36,444 nt of DNA from an uncultured Pelagibacteraceae bacterium (GTDB taxonomy: Bacteria > Pseudomonadota > Alphaproteobacteria > Pelagibacterales > Pelagibacteraceae), in the NCBI GenBank assembly GCA_902550805.1, contig CACDAL010000010.1:1-36444 (forward strand), given 5' to 3'. The notes beneath the pieces were generated by a model, which was not told where the DNA came from, ran no database searches, and worked only from the letters and a program-made list of their open reading frames with translations. Both the position numbers and the translations under genes were made by a program. Positions 8,119 to 17,757 of this stretch are shown here, piece after piece (the stretch's first letter is position 1; every line of letters begins with the position of its first letter).

Positions 8119-8393
8119 TGTTTTTAATTAATTGTCCATATTGTGGTGAAAGAGACCAAAGCGAATTTTCCGCTGGTGGAGAAGCTCATATTGTGAGACC
8201 AAAACAACCTACAGAATTAAGTGATGATCAATGGGCAGAATTTTTATTTATGAGAAAAAATATTAAAGGGGTTCAATTAGAGAGATGGAATCATGCTCAC
8301 GGATGTAGAAAGTGGTTCAATATGGTTAGAAATACATCAGACGATAAAATTCATGCTGTATACAAAATGGGCGAAAAACCTCCTATAAAATAA
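8118..8393 (+). CDS. soxD: Sarcosine oxidase delta subunit (zinc-binding)
   Basis: This 91-aa protein is the small structural subunit of heterotetrameric sarcosine oxidase. It begins [17 protein letters not shown], has EAHIVRP, and ends with the WNHAHGCRKWFNMVR segment. C6, C9, H59 and C63 match the zinc-coordinating set of the family. Both junctions are TAATG one-base overlaps, with soxB upstream and soxA downstream, which points to translational coupling and near-equal subunit supply. No Shine-Dalgarno sequence is evident at the start. Confidence 0.96.
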   Translation: MFLINCPYCGERDQSEFSAGGEAHIVRPKQPTELSDDQWAEFLFMRKNIKGVQLERWNHAHGCRKWFNMVRNTSDDKIHAVYKMGEKPPIK

Positions 8394-11300
8394 TGAGCAA
8401 AAATTTAAGAATAACAAATAGCAAGTTTATCGATCAAACATCTAGAATATCTTTTAAGTTTGATGGTAAAACTTTATACGGATTTAAAGGTGATACTTTA
8501 GCGTCTGCTTTATTAGCAAACGATATTCATCTTGTCGGAAGAAGTTTTAAATATCACCGCCCTAGAGGAATAATGACTTGTGGTTCCGAAGAACCTAATG
8601 CAATTGTTCAACTGGGAAATGATTCTTCTATGACTGAACCCAATACAAGAGCAACTGAGATAGAGTTGTATGAAGGTTTAGAAGCCTCAAGCCAAAATTG
8701 TTGGCCGAGTGTAAATTTTGACATAGGTGCAATAAATAATTTCTTCTCCCCTTTTATACCGGCAGCTTTTTATTATAAAACATTCATGTGGCCTGCTAGT
8801 TTTTGGGAAAAATATGAATATTTTATTAGAAAATCTGCAGGTCTTGGTAAATCTCCAACAAAACCTGACAAAGATATTTATGATCATAAGTATTTACACT
8901 GCGATGTTTTAATTATTGGAGGGGGAATATCTGGAATAATTGCAGCTAAAACAGCTGCTCAGAATAACTTAAATACAGTTTTGTTAGACGATAAAAATAA
9001 CTTAGGAGGAACAACTCTTTTTCAAAATAATGAATGTTTTAAAATAAATAACACATATTCAAGCGAATGGTTAAAAAAAGAAATTGAATCATTAAATTCA
9101 TTTAAAAATTTAACTATAAAAACAAGAACAACATTAGCTGCTTATCATAGTTACAATTATCTATTAGCTAGGGAAAACTTAACTGACCATTTAAGTTTAA
9201 TTGAAAAAAAAGATAAAATTCGCCAAAGACTTTGGAAAATTAGAGCCAAAAAAGTAATTATAGCCACAGGTGCTATGGAAAGACCATTGATTTTCAATAA
9301 TAATGATAGACCAGGTGTTATTCTTTCATCGTCTATCAAGAAATACATAGATTATTACGGTGTTAAATGTGGTCAAAAGATATCTTTGTTTACTAATAAT
9401 GATACGACTTATGAAACTGCTATCTCTTTAAACAAGAGTGGTGTTACCATAAATTCAGTAATCGATATAAGAGATAAATCAAATTCATCAATTGTTAAAG
9501 AAGCTGAAAAATTAGGAATTAAAGTTCATTGGAAACATACTGTAGTAAACACAAATGGTTATAAAAGAATTAGCTCAATTGAATTAATGAAATTATCTGA
9601 TGACGGAGCAGGTGTTGTAGGAAATAAATCAAAAGAAGAATGTGATTGTTTGGGTATTTCTGGAGGTTGGACTCCAAGAGTACATTTATTTACTCAATCG
9701 GGTGGTAAGCTAAAATTTAGAGATAAAGATAATATTTTTCTACCTGATAAATCAGAATCAGAACAAATAAGTATTGGTTCATGTAATGGTGATTTTGAAT
9801 TGGATGATATTATAAAGAATTCTAATAAATCAATTAAAGAGTTCTTAAATTTAAATAGTTCAGATTATGAAAATTTAGAAATTAATTGCTCAAAAGAAAC
9901 AGATAAGAAAAATATATGGTTACTTCCATCAAATAAACCTTTAGGCAAAACTAAACCTTTCTTGGATTTTCAAAATGACTCTACCGCAAAAGATGTAAAA
10001 TTAGCTTTAAGGGAAGGTTTTAAATCAATCGAACATGTAAAAAGATATACAACAACTGGTATGGGTACCGATCAAGGTAAATTATCAAACATGCATGCTT
10101 TAGGAATTATTGCTGAAACTGCAGGTGTTAAAATGGGTGAATTAGGAACAACTACATTTAGACCTCCATATACACCATTAACTTTTGGAACAATTGTTGG
10201 AAGAAATGTTGGTGAATTTTTTGATATTACAAGAAGAACACCAATTCATGATTGGCATGTAGAAAAAAAAGCTGAATTTGAAAATGTAGGACAATGGAAG
10301 AGAGCTTGGTACTATCCTATAAATAATGAAAGCATGCATGAAGCCGTACAAAGAGAAGCTAAAGCCGCAAGAGATAGCGCTGGTATCTTAGATGCTTCTA
10401 CTCTTGGTAAGATAGATATACAGGGAAGTGACGCCTCAGAATTCTTAAATAGAGTTTATACAAATGCTTGGTCAAAATTAGAAATTGGTAAATGTAGATA
10501 TGGTCTTATGCTTAATGAAGATGGAATGGTTTATGATGATGGTGTTACAACAAGGTTGGATGAAAATCATTATATAATGACTACTACAACAGGTGGTGCC
10601 TCTAACGTTCTTTCTAAATTGGAAGATTATTTACAAACTGAATGGCCCGAATTAGATGTTTATTTAACTTCAGTCACAGATAATTATGCAACGGTTAGCA
10701 TCTGTGGACCAAATTCAAAAAAAATTCTTTCAAGAGTAATACCTGATTTAGATTTATCAGATAAAGAATTTTCACATATGTCTTTTAAAAATGCATTAAT
10801 AGATAATATAAAATGTAGAGTAATGAGAATTAGTTTCACCGGTGAACATAGTTATGAAATTAATATTCAATCATCATATGGAAAATCTCTTTGGGAAAAA
10901 TGCTTCGAGGCCGGTAAAGAATTTAATATTACTCCTTACGGAACTGAAACCATGCACTTGCTTAGAGCTGAAAAAGGATTCATTATAACTGGTCAAGATA
11001 CTGATGGAACAATAACTCCTGTGGATTTACAAATGGATTGGATAATTAGTAAAAAGAAATATGATTTTATTGGTAAAAGATCTTTGTACAGAAGCGATAC
11101 AATTAGAGAAGATAGAAAACAATTGGTAGGATTAGTAACAGATGATCCTAAAGAAGTTTTAGAGGAAGGTGCACAAATAGTTTCAGAAGCAAACAAAAAG
11201 CCGATTGAAATGGTTGGACATGTAACTTCTAGTTACTTTAGTCCAAATTTAAATAAATCAATTGCTCTAGCAGTATTAAAAAATGGTAAAAAATTAAAAG

Positions 11301-11398
11301 GACAAAAAATGTTTGTTCCTATGAAGAATAAAACTATTAATGTGACAATAACGGATACTGTTTTTCTAGATAAAGAAAATAAGAGGTTAAATGCTTAA
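8393..11398 (+). CDS. soxA: Sarcosine oxidase alpha subunit (NAD-binding, folate-binding)
   Basis: SoxA (1001 aa) binds NAD and tetrahydrofolate; the one-carbon unit removed from sarcosine is captured as 5,10-methylene-THF. The N-terminal 2Fe-2S-like fold without cluster ligands is seen at about 1-100 (SFKYHRPRGIMTCGSEEPNA). A Rossmann domain follows from about 170 (DVLIIGGGISGIIAAK), with IIATGAMERP near 300. From about 635 to the end is an aminomethyltransferase (GcvT-like) domain with EAVQREAKAARDSAGILDAS, SFTGEHSYEINI and GTETMHLLRAEKGFIITGQD. Length is normal for the family. It overlaps soxG by 8 bp. In SAR11-type bacteria the enzyme would feed glycine and one-carbon demand from methylated amines or betaine; that physiological role is inferred. 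Confidence 0.95.
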   Translation: MSKNLRITNSKFIDQTSRISFKFDGKTLYGFKGDTLASALLANDIHLVGRSFKYHRPRGIMTCGSEEPNAIVQLGNDSSMTEPNTRATEIELYEGLEASSQNCWPSVNFDIGAINNFFSPFIPAAFYYKTFMWPASFWEKYEYFIRKSAGLGKSPTKPDKDIYDHKYLHCDVLIIGGGISGIIAAKTAAQNNLNTVLLDDKNNLGGTTLFQNNECFKINNTYSSEWLKKEIESLNSFKNLTIKTRTTLAAYHSYNYLLARENLTDHLSLIEKKDKIRQRLWKIRAKKVIIATGAMERPLIFNNNDRPGVILSSSIKKYIDYYGVKCGQKISLFTNNDTTYETAISLNKSGVTINSVIDIRDKSNSSIVKEAEKLGIKVHWKHTVVNTNGYKRISSIELMKLSDDGAGVVGNKSKEECDCLGISGGWTPRVHLFTQSGGKLKFRDKDNIFLPDKSESEQISIGSCNGDFELDDIIKNSNKSIKEFLNLNSSDYENLEINCSKETDKKNIWLLPSNKPLGKTKPFLDFQNDSTAKDVKLALREGFKSIEHVKRYTTTGMGTDQGKLSNMHALGIIAETAGVKMGELGTTTFRPPYTPLTFGTIVGRNVGEFFDITRRTPIHDWHVEKKAEFENVGQWKRAWYYPINNESMHEAVQREAKAARDSAGILDASTLGKIDIQGSDASEFLNRVYTNAWSKLEIGKCRYGLMLNEDGMVYDDGVTTRLDENHYIMTTTTGGASNVLSKLEDYLQTEWPELDVYLTSVTDNYATVSICGPNSKKILSRVIPDLDLSDKEFSHMSFKNALIDNIKCRVMRISFTGEHSYEINIQSSYGKSLWEKCFEAGKEFNITPYGTETMHLLRAEKGFIITGQDTDGTITPVDLQMDWIISKKKYDFIGKRSLYRSDTIREDRKQLVGLVTDDPKEVLEEGAQIVSEANKKPIEMVGHVTSSYFSPNLNKSIALAVLKNGKKLKGQKMFVPMKNKTINVTITDTVFLDKENKRLNA

Positions 11399-11951
11399 TT
11401 ATAATTCTCCAATTATGGACGCCAAAAATTATTCAGGAATAAAAATTTCGGTGACTGAATCTGTCATTAAAATAAATTTAAGAGGTAAAAATAGAGATTT
11501 TATTACTAAAATAGGAAAAGAATTGTCAATAATCCCTCCAACAGACCCAAACATATCATCTGGAAATGAAAAATTAAATATTCTTTGGTTAGGTCCTGAT
11601 GAATGGTTGCTTTATTCAAATGATAAAATTGATTTTAAAAATAATAATTCATTAGAAGATAGGCTTTTTGATCAAATTTCAAAAGTAAAACTTGGTTCTG
11701 TGACAAATGTAACTGATCACTGGGTAATGATTAATTTAAAAGGCGATAATGTATTTGAATTATTGTCATCAGGCTGTCCATTTAATTTTAATGATTTTAA
11801 AAATTCAAAAGGTGCCGTGACTCAAACTTTGCTTAATCACATTGATGTAATTATTCATAATAAAAATATTAATGATTTAAATTTATTTGTTAGAAGATCT
11901 TTTTCAATTCATTTATGGTCATGGATGAACGACAGCGCTAGATTTATCTAA
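11391..11951 (+). CDS. soxG: Sarcosine oxidase gamma subunit
   Basis: The 186-aa product is assigned mainly by position as the fourth gene of soxBDAG. Supporting sequence features are LWLGPDEWLL (about 64-73), VTNVTDHWVMINLKG (about 103-117), the LLSSGCPFNF segment and the C-terminal RRSFSIHLWSWM, all recognisable in SoxG-family (GcvT-like fold) proteins. The gamma subunit contacts alpha and completes the folate side of the enzyme. The ATG lies 8 bp inside soxA, with AGAGG about 5 nt upstream acting as a possible ribosome-binding site. Its last 33 bp overlap the 3' end of the convergent MATE gene. Confidence 0.88.
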   Translation: MLNYNSPIMDAKNYSGIKISVTESVIKINLRGKNRDFITKIGKELSIIPPTDPNISSGNEKLNILWLGPDEWLLYSNDKIDFKNNNSLEDRLFDQISKVKLGSVTNVTDHWVMINLKGDNVFELLSSGCPFNFNDFKNSKGAVTQTLLNHIDVIIHNKNINDLNLFVRRSFSIHLWSWMNDSARFI

Positions 11952-13274
11952 CCTAGATCTAAAATAATAGAGTATTATAAAAAAATACGATATTGAAAAA
12001 AACCAGTTAATCCCAACCCATGTCCAAAAAAAAGTATCAAAACTGGCATTAAAATATTTTGCTATATAAAAAACTAATATTGGGTTCAGCACATTCCTAA
12101 AAAGGTTGGAAATCATAGCATTTTCAGATTTTTTTAAAGCCATAAAAAAACCATTTGAAAGAAAAAAAACTGGGTAAGCTGGTAAAACAAATGCTGATAT
12201 TCTTAGGTATCTTTTGCCAAATTCTATAACTTCAGGGTCACTTGAAAAAAAACTTGTAATTATATTTGCTGAAAGAAAAACTAATATTCCAGCAGTAATC
12301 ATTATTATAAATGCGTATTTAATTGCAGTAAAATAGGCTTCTTTTATTCTGTTAACATTGTTAGCACCATAATTTTGAGCAATTATAGATATGATAGCAG
12401 TATTAATTCCTAATATTGGAAGAAGAACAACTTGTTCAATCCTAGTTCCAACTCCATATCCAGCCACAGCATATTCGCCAGATTGACCTACGTAAGTGAA
12501 AATAATAGCTGATGCTAACGCATAACCACAAATTGAGACCGAAATTGGCATTGATTGAAAGAAAATATTTCTAAAATATAAAAATTTTAGTGATAAAAAA
12601 TCTTTAGTTAATTTTTTAACTCTATTATTTTCTAATATTTTAAATAATACAATTACAAAAGATACCAATTGAGAAATTATTGTAGCTAAACCTATTCCTT
12701 TAACGCCCATAGCTGGAATAAAAGCAAAACCAAAAATTAAAATTGGATTTAATATAATATTTAGAAAAAAAGATAATATTAATGCATTTCTATAAGTTTT
12801 AGTATCACCTTCTGCATGCAATAAAGAATTAAATGATACTACTAATATAAATAGTATTGCTCCACTATATATAATATTAGTATAATCTAGACCTAAAGAA
12901 ACAACCTCATTTGTTGACCCCATTAAGATAAAAACCTTCTCGGCGTAAGACAAGCCTAAAAAAGTAATTATAATAGAAATTATAATTCCATAGAAATTAA
13001 TATGAGTAAAATAGTTTAAAGTTTTGTTTTCATCTTTTTCACCTATGCTATTACCAATTAATGATGTTCCGGCAACAGTTACTCCAATAGATGCTGCTAT
13101 TATTATAAAATAAATAGGAAAAGATTTACTTAATGCTGAAAGTGTTTCGGGTGATATTTTTCCTGCAAAAAAAGTATCAACAACATTATAAAGAGTTTGA
13201 AATAAAGTACCTACCATTGCTGGAACAGATAATTTTCTAACTAACTTTGGAATATCTTCTTTTAATATATCCAT
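11919..13274 (-). CDS. MATE family multidrug/metabolite efflux protein
   Basis: The 451-aa protein is a polytopic inner-membrane antiporter with about 12 predicted helices. The N-terminal LVRKLSVPAMVGTLFQTLYNVVDTFFAG segment and the PYNI-like repeat ALILSFFLNIILNPILIFG are characteristic of MATE proteins (NorM/DinF relatives), as is the internally repeated GYGVGTRIEQVVLLPILGIN region near residues 275-295. It could export drugs or metabolites using Na+ or H+; the substrate is not predictable. It is the last gene of the gatC-to-MATE run, 3 nt after trhO, and ends inside soxG on the opposite strand (33-bp overlap). No terminator with a clear T run was found there. Confidence 0.93.
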   Translation of the reverse strand: MDILKEDIPKLVRKLSVPAMVGTLFQTLYNVVDTFFAGKISPETLSALSKSFPIYFIIIAASIGVTVAGTSLIGNSIGEKDENKTLNYFTHINFYGIIISIIITFLGLSYAEKVFILMGSTNEVVSLGLDYTNIIYSGAILFILVVSFNSLLHAEGDTKTYRNALILSFFLNIILNPILIFGFAFIPAMGVKGIGLATIISQLVSFVIVLFKILENNRVKKLTKDFLSLKFLYFRNIFFQSMPISVSICGYALASAIIFTYVGQSGEYAVAGYGVGTRIEQVVLLPILGINTAIISIIAQNYGANNVNRIKEAYFTAIKYAFIIMITAGILVFLSANIITSFFSSDPEVIEFGKRYLRISAFVLPAYPVFFLSNGFFMALKKSENAMISNLFRNVLNPILVFYIAKYFNASFDTFFWTWVGINWFFSISYFFIILYYFRSRLDKSSAVVHP

Positions 13275-13277
13275 ATT

Positions 13278-14177
13278 TTAAAATTCTTTCTGGAAAATAT
13301 GTTTTTTTCCATATTTTTTTGCAATATTTATTTGCTTTTGTCTCATTCTAAATCTTTCTTTTTGTGAAGTTGATAATGCATCATGACAATTTGGACATGA
13401 GACACCTTCTTCATATTTTTTAGATTTTTTGTTTTTATTTGATATAGGTTTTCTACAGCCACTACACATTGAAAAACTTCCAGGTATAAGACCATGTTTT
13501 ATAGAGACTCTATTGTCAAAAACATAGCATTCACCTTTCCATAAGCTCTTATTTTTTTTGACTTTCTTTAAATAATTTATAATGCCACCTTTTAATTGGT
13601 AAACATTATTAAAGCCCTTTTTTTCAAGATATACACTTGCTTTTTCACACCTTATTCCCCCAGTACAAAACATAGCTATGTCTTTTTTTTTATCTAACTT
13701 TTTAAGATAATTCGGAAATTCTCTAAAATTATCAATTTTAGGATTTATAGCATCTTTAAATGTTCCAACATTGTATTCAAATGGTTTTCTAGCATCGATT
13801 AAAAAAGTATTTTTTTTTTTAATTAATTTATTCCATTTTAAAGGTTCCAAATGATTGTCTAGTTTTCTTTTTGTAATTTTCATACCCATTGGAACAACTT
13901 CTTTTTTAATTTTAACCTTCCCTCTATGAAATGGTTGAAATTTACTCTTAGATAGATTTTGACTATCAAAATTAACAAATTTAAAAATATTTTTAATTTT
14001 TTTAATTCCTAATTCTAAATTTTTTTTCTTAGCAGCTATGGTTCCATTAATTCCTTCATTGGAGATAATTATACTTCCTTTGATATTTTTTTTGATAAAA
14101 AAAGATTGTAAAGATTTTTTAATATTTTTAATATTTTTTAATTTTTTAAACTTATAAAACCCTGAAATATGAAACAT
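13278..14177 (-). CDS. trhO: tRNA uridine(34) hydroxylase TrhO (rhodanese-domain, YceA family)
   Basis: TrhO uses molecular oxygen to hydroxylate uridine 34 of certain tRNAs to ho5U, the precursor of 5-oxyacetyl- or 5-methoxyuridine. The 299-aa protein has the family's N-terminal domain (GSIIISNEGINGTIA at about 34-48), FHRGKVKIKKEVVPMG (about 83-98), a rhodanese domain at about 115-210 with catalytic C171 in MFCTGGIRCEKA, and a C-terminal tail with two CxxC pairs (C238/C241 and C261/C264) likely binding zinc. An 11-nt A tract (13810-13820) encodes a Lys run. The gene starts 1 nt after the O-methyltransferase gene, which suggests a joint role in tRNA wobble modification (see findings). Confidence 0.93.
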   Translation of the reverse strand: MFHISGFYKFKKLKNIKNIKKSLQSFFIKKNIKGSIIISNEGINGTIAAKKKNLELGIKKIKNIFKFVNFDSQNLSKSKFQPFHRGKVKIKKEVVPMGMKITKRKLDNHLEPLKWNKLIKKKNTFLIDARKPFEYNVGTFKDAINPKIDNFREFPNYLKKLDKKKDIAMFCTGGIRCEKASVYLEKKGFNNVYQLKGGIINYLKKVKKNKSLWKGECYVFDNRVSIKHGLIPGSFSMCSGCRKPISNKNKKSKKYEEGVSCPNCHDALSTSQKERFRMRQKQINIAKKYGKKHIFQKEF

Positions 14178-14178
14178 A

Positions 14179-14835
14179 TTATAACTTTCTACAAATAGTT
14201 AGACCATCACCTACTGGTATGATTAGATTTTCCACTCTATTATCGCTATTAACATAAGAATTAAATTCTCTAATGCCAGCAGTTAATTTATCTTGTTTTG
14301 TTTTATCTACAACTTCACCATGCCATAAAACATTATCAACTATAATTAAACCATCTTTATCAATTAAATCTAAAGATTGATTAAAATAATTTTTATAATT
14401 TTCTTTGTCAGCATCAATGAAAACAAAATCAAATTTCTGTTTGATTTTTTTCAAATATTTTAAACTTTCAAGCGCAGGTTTAATGATTGTATTAATTTTT
14501 CTTTCTTGGCCAGCTTTTCTAAAAAAATTAACTGCAATCTCGTTAGTTTTTTGATTTTTGTCCAATGCTATTATTGATCCATCGTCTGGTAATGCTAAAG
14601 ACATTGTCAGTGTGCTTAGGCCTGTAAAAGTTCCAATTTCTAAAATTTTTTTTATTTTTGAAGTTTTGACTAACAAGTGTAATAAATGACATTGAGAAAT
14701 AGAAATTTGCATTCTCTTTATCTCTCCTAGGCTATCGTTATATGAAATTATTTCTTTTTGAATTGGATTTAGTTTTAATGAATGATTATTAATGTATTCT
14801 TCAATTTCTTTATTAACACTTAAATTTGAACCCAT
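14179..14835 (-). CDS. SAM-dependent O-methyltransferase, COMT-like (possible tRNA ho5U methyltransferase TrmR)
   Basis: The 218-aa protein belongs to the Methyltransf_3 (catechol/caffeoyl-CoA O-methyltransferase-like) family. The SAM-binding motif ILEIGTFTGLST (residues 64-75), an acidic strand end IIALDKN, the metal-binding DADK (D141, D143) and VDNVLWHGEVVD (D167, N168) are all present, as expected for a Mg-dependent class I enzyme of the usual length. Most such genes are annotated only as O-methyltransferase. Because it lies 1 nt upstream of trhO and 1 nt downstream of gatB, the substrate may be 5-hydroxyuridine in tRNA, as for Bacillus TrmR (YrrM). The family call is firm; the substrate is inference, and catechol or other small-molecule methylation remains possible. 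Confidence 0.88.
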   Translation of the reverse strand: MGSNLSVNKEIEEYINNHSLKLNPIQKEIISYNDSLGEIKRMQISISQCHLLHLLVKTSKIKKILEIGTFTGLSTLTMSLALPDDGSIIALDKNQKTNEIAVNFFRKAGQERKINTIIKPALESLKYLKKIKQKFDFVFIDADKENYKNYFNQSLDLIDKDGLIIVDNVLWHGEVVDKTKQDKLTAGIREFNSYVNSDNRVENLIIPVGDGLTICRKL

Positions 14836-14836
14836 T

Positions 14837-16303
14837 CTATTTAAGTTTCTTTTTTAAAATTTCATTAACTAATTGAGGGTTAGCTTTTCCACCAGAAACT
14901 TTCATTGCTTGACCAACAAAGAAACCAAATAATTTATCTTTTCCTGATATGTATTCTTTTACTTTTTCTTTGTTATTTTCAATTATTTTGTCTATTAGTT
15001 TTTCTAATTCTTTTGGATCACTCTGTTGTTTAAGCCCCTTTTCATTAACTATTAATTCAGGGTCTTTATCCTCATCAATCATTAATTCAAAAACTGTTTT
15101 TGCAATTTTTCCTGAAATTGTGCCGTTTTTAATCAAATTTATTAACTTAGATAAGTTTTTGGCACTTATTGGACTATTAGAAATTTCAAGATTTCTATCA
15201 TTTAATAAGGCAAATAACTCACCAGTAATCCAGTTTGTAGATAATTTTACATCAGAATCTTTAATAACTTCTTCAAAATATTTAGATGTTTCTATATCAG
15301 ATACTAGAATGGTTGCTTCATAAGGAGTTAGTTTAAATTTTTCAATAAATCTTTTTTTCTTCTCATCTGGAAGTTCTGGTATATCAGATTTAATTGAATC
15401 TATAAAATCATCACTAACTTCTAAAGGTAATAAATCAGGATCAGGAAAATATCTATAATCGTGAGCATCTTCTTTGGTTCTCATTGATCTAGTTTCATTT
15501 TTCTTAGTATCGAAAAGTCTTGTTTCTTGGTCTATATTTTTACCTTCTTCTAACAAGTCAACTTGTCTATTAGCTTCATATATAATAGCCATTTGCATGA
15601 ACTTTATTGAATTTACATTTTTAATTTCACATCTGGTTCCTAATTTATCTTCACCTTTTTTTTTAACAGAAACGTTAACATCGGCTCTTAATGATCCTTC
15701 TTGCATATTTCCATCGCATGTTCCCAAATATCTCATGATTGATCTCAATTTTTTTATATAAATATTTACTTCGTCAGGTGAACTTAAATCTGGCTTGCTG
15801 ACTATCTCCATTAATGCAACTCCAGATCTATTTAAATCAACCATTGTGTTTTCTGGATCTATATCATGTATACTTTTTCCTGCATCTTGTTCTAAATGCA
15901 ATCTTTCAATTCCAATTTCTTTTTGTCCATAAGGCATATCAAGTATAACTTTGCCCTCACCAACTATTGGATACTTATACTGAGATATTTGATAACCTTG
16001 AGGAAGATCTGCGTAAAAATAATTTTTTCTATCAAAGACTGATTTATTATTTATTTTTGCTCTTAAGCCAATTCCTGTTTTTATAGCTTGTTTAATACAA
16101 AATTCATTAATAACAGGAAGCATACCAGGAAAAGCCGCATCAACTAAGCTCACTTGAGTGTTTGGTTCTGCTCCAAATTTAGTTGAAGAACATGAAAATA
16201 GTTTTGAATTTGATGTAACTTGAGCATGAACTTCCAATCCTATTACTACTTCATAACTTTTACCTTCTCTGATTATTAAAAATTCATGATTATCTTTTGT
16301 CAT
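14837..16303 (-). CDS. gatB: Asp-tRNA(Asn)/Glu-tRNA(Gln) amidotransferase subunit B
   Basis: GatB (488 aa) binds the misacylated tRNA and its kinase site activates the Asp or Glu side chain with ATP before ammonia attack. Signature segments are [18 protein letters not shown] (about 20-37), [19 protein letters not shown] (about 90-108), [29 protein letters not shown], and the C-terminal YqeY-like tail ending [18 protein letters not shown]. Full length. The ATG lies in a 4-bp overlap with the gatA stop. The O-methyltransferase follows after 1 nt. Confidence 0.97.
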   Translation of the reverse strand: MTKDNHEFLIIREGKSYEVVIGLEVHAQVTSNSKLFSCSSTKFGAEPNTQVSLVDAAFPGMLPVINEFCIKQAIKTGIGLRAKINNKSVFDRKNYFYADLPQGYQISQYKYPIVGEGKVILDMPYGQKEIGIERLHLEQDAGKSIHDIDPENTMVDLNRSGVALMEIVSKPDLSSPDEVNIYIKKLRSIMRYLGTCDGNMQEGSLRADVNVSVKKKGEDKLGTRCEIKNVNSIKFMQMAIIYEANRQVDLLEEGKNIDQETRLFDTKKNETRSMRTKEDAHDYRYFPDPDLLPLEVSDDFIDSIKSDIPELPDEKKKRFIEKFKLTPYEATILVSDIETSKYFEEVIKDSDVKLSTNWITGELFALLNDRNLEISNSPISAKNLSKLINLIKNGTISGKIAKTVFELMIDEDKDPELIVNEKGLKQQSDPKELEKLIDKIIENNKEKVKEYISGKDKLFGFFVGQAMKVSGGKANPQLVNEILKKKLK

Positions 16304-17757
16304 TTAATCCACCAGTCAGTAATTTTATTTTTAAAATTTATTTTTTCTTCCATTGAATAAGCTATATTAAGAATTGTCTGCTCATCAAAAGCTTTACCTA
16401 TTATTTGTAATCCTAAAGGATAACCTTTTTTATCAACTCCGGCTGGTATAGATATGCCTGGTAAGCCAGCTAAATTAACGGGAACAGTGAAAATATCATT
16501 TAAATACATTGATATTGGATCGTTAGTTTTTTCTCCAATTTTAAAAGCGGAACTTGGCGTAGAAGGAGTTAAAATAGCATCTACTTTACTATAAGCTTGA
16601 TCAAAATCTTTTTTAATAAGTCTTCTTACTTTTTGTGCTTTTAAATAATAAGCATCATAATAACCTGATGATAAAACATAAGTGCCTATCATTATTCTTC
16701 TTTTAACCTCATTTCCAAAGCCATCAGATCTAGTTTTTTCATACATATCAATTAGATTTTCTCCTTTGGTTCTAAATCCATATTTTACACCATCATATCT
16801 TGCTAAATTTGAAGATGCTTCGGCAGGAGCGACTATATAATATGCAGGTAAAGCATAATTTGTATGGGGAAGTGAAATATCGATAACTTCAGCACCACAC
16901 TCTTTTATATACTCAATACCTTTTTTCCACAATTCTTCAATTTCATTAGACATACCTTCAACTCTGTATTCTTTGGGAATACCAATTTTTTTTCCTTTTA
17001 TATTATTAGTTAGTTCTTCAGAATATTTATTTCTTTTAAATTCAATAGAAGTTGAATCCTTTGGATCGTAAGAAGAAATAACTTCTAAAAGTAATGAACA
17101 ATCTTTAACATTCTTGCTCATTGGTCCAGCTTGATCTAAAGATGATGCAAAAGCTACTATACCGTATCTTGAACAACTACCATAAGTGGGTTTAAGTCCT
17201 ACCGTTCCAGTAAATGAAGCTGGTTGACGTATAGATCCTCCTGTGTCAGTTCCAATAGTTACTGGTGTTAAATTAGCAGTTAAAGATGATGATGATCCTC
17301 CTGAAGAACCTCCTGGAACAAGGTTTTTATCTATTGGATTCTGAACATTTCCAAAAAAACTTGTTTCGTTAGATGATCCCATTGCAAACTCATCACAATT
17401 TAGTTTACCTAGTAAAATAGCCCCTTGATTCCAAATATTTTGGGTTACTGTTGATTCATAAGTAGGTATAAAATTATTTAGAATTTTACTTCCCGCAGTT
17501 GTCTTCACTCCGATTGTGCAAAATAAATCTTTAACAGCGATTGGGATACCGGGTAACTTTAAATCAAAATTTGGTTTTTCATCAAATTTTTTTGCTTTAT
17601 TTATAGCAGAAGTAAAGTCTTCAGTAATATATGTATTTAATTCTTTTGATTTCTCAGATCTTTCTACAAATGCTTTTGTTATTTCTGTGGAAGATAAATT
17701 TTTATCTTTAATATTTTTTACTAATTCTGTTAATGTTAATGATGTTATATCTGTCAT
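16300..17757 (-). CDS. gatA: Asp-tRNA(Asn)/Glu-tRNA(Gln) amidotransferase subunit A
   Basis: GatA (485 aa) is the glutaminase of the complex, releasing ammonia for transfer to misacylated tRNA. The amidase-signature triad is complete: K76 in IAVKDLF, the cis-serine S151 in [12 protein letters not shown], and nucleophile S175 in [12 protein letters not shown]. The spacing is exactly that of characterised GatA proteins. It overlaps gatC by one base upstream and gatB by 4 bp downstream. The presence of gatCAB indicates that Gln-tRNA and/or Asn-tRNA is made indirectly in this organism; the synthetases are not in the window. Confidence 0.98.
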   Translation of the reverse strand: MTDITSLTLTELVKNIKDKNLSSTEITKAFVERSEKSKELNTYITEDFTSAINKAKKFDEKPNFDLKLPGIPIAVKDLFCTIGVKTTAGSKILNNFIPTYESTVTQNIWNQGAILLGKLNCDEFAMGSSNETSFFGNVQNPIDKNLVPGGSSGGSSSSLTANLTPVTIGTDTGGSIRQPASFTGTVGLKPTYGSCSRYGIVAFASSLDQAGPMSKNVKDCSLLLEVISSYDPKDSTSIEFKRNKYSEELTNNIKGKKIGIPKEYRVEGMSNEIEELWKKGIEYIKECGAEVIDISLPHTNYALPAYYIVAPAEASSNLARYDGVKYGFRTKGENLIDMYEKTRSDGFGNEVKRRIMIGTYVLSSGYYDAYYLKAQKVRRLIKKDFDQAYSKVDAILTPSTPSSAFKIGEKTNDPISMYLNDIFTVPVNLAGLPGISIPAGVDKKGYPLGLQIIGKAFDEQTILNIAYSMEEKINFKNKITDWWIK

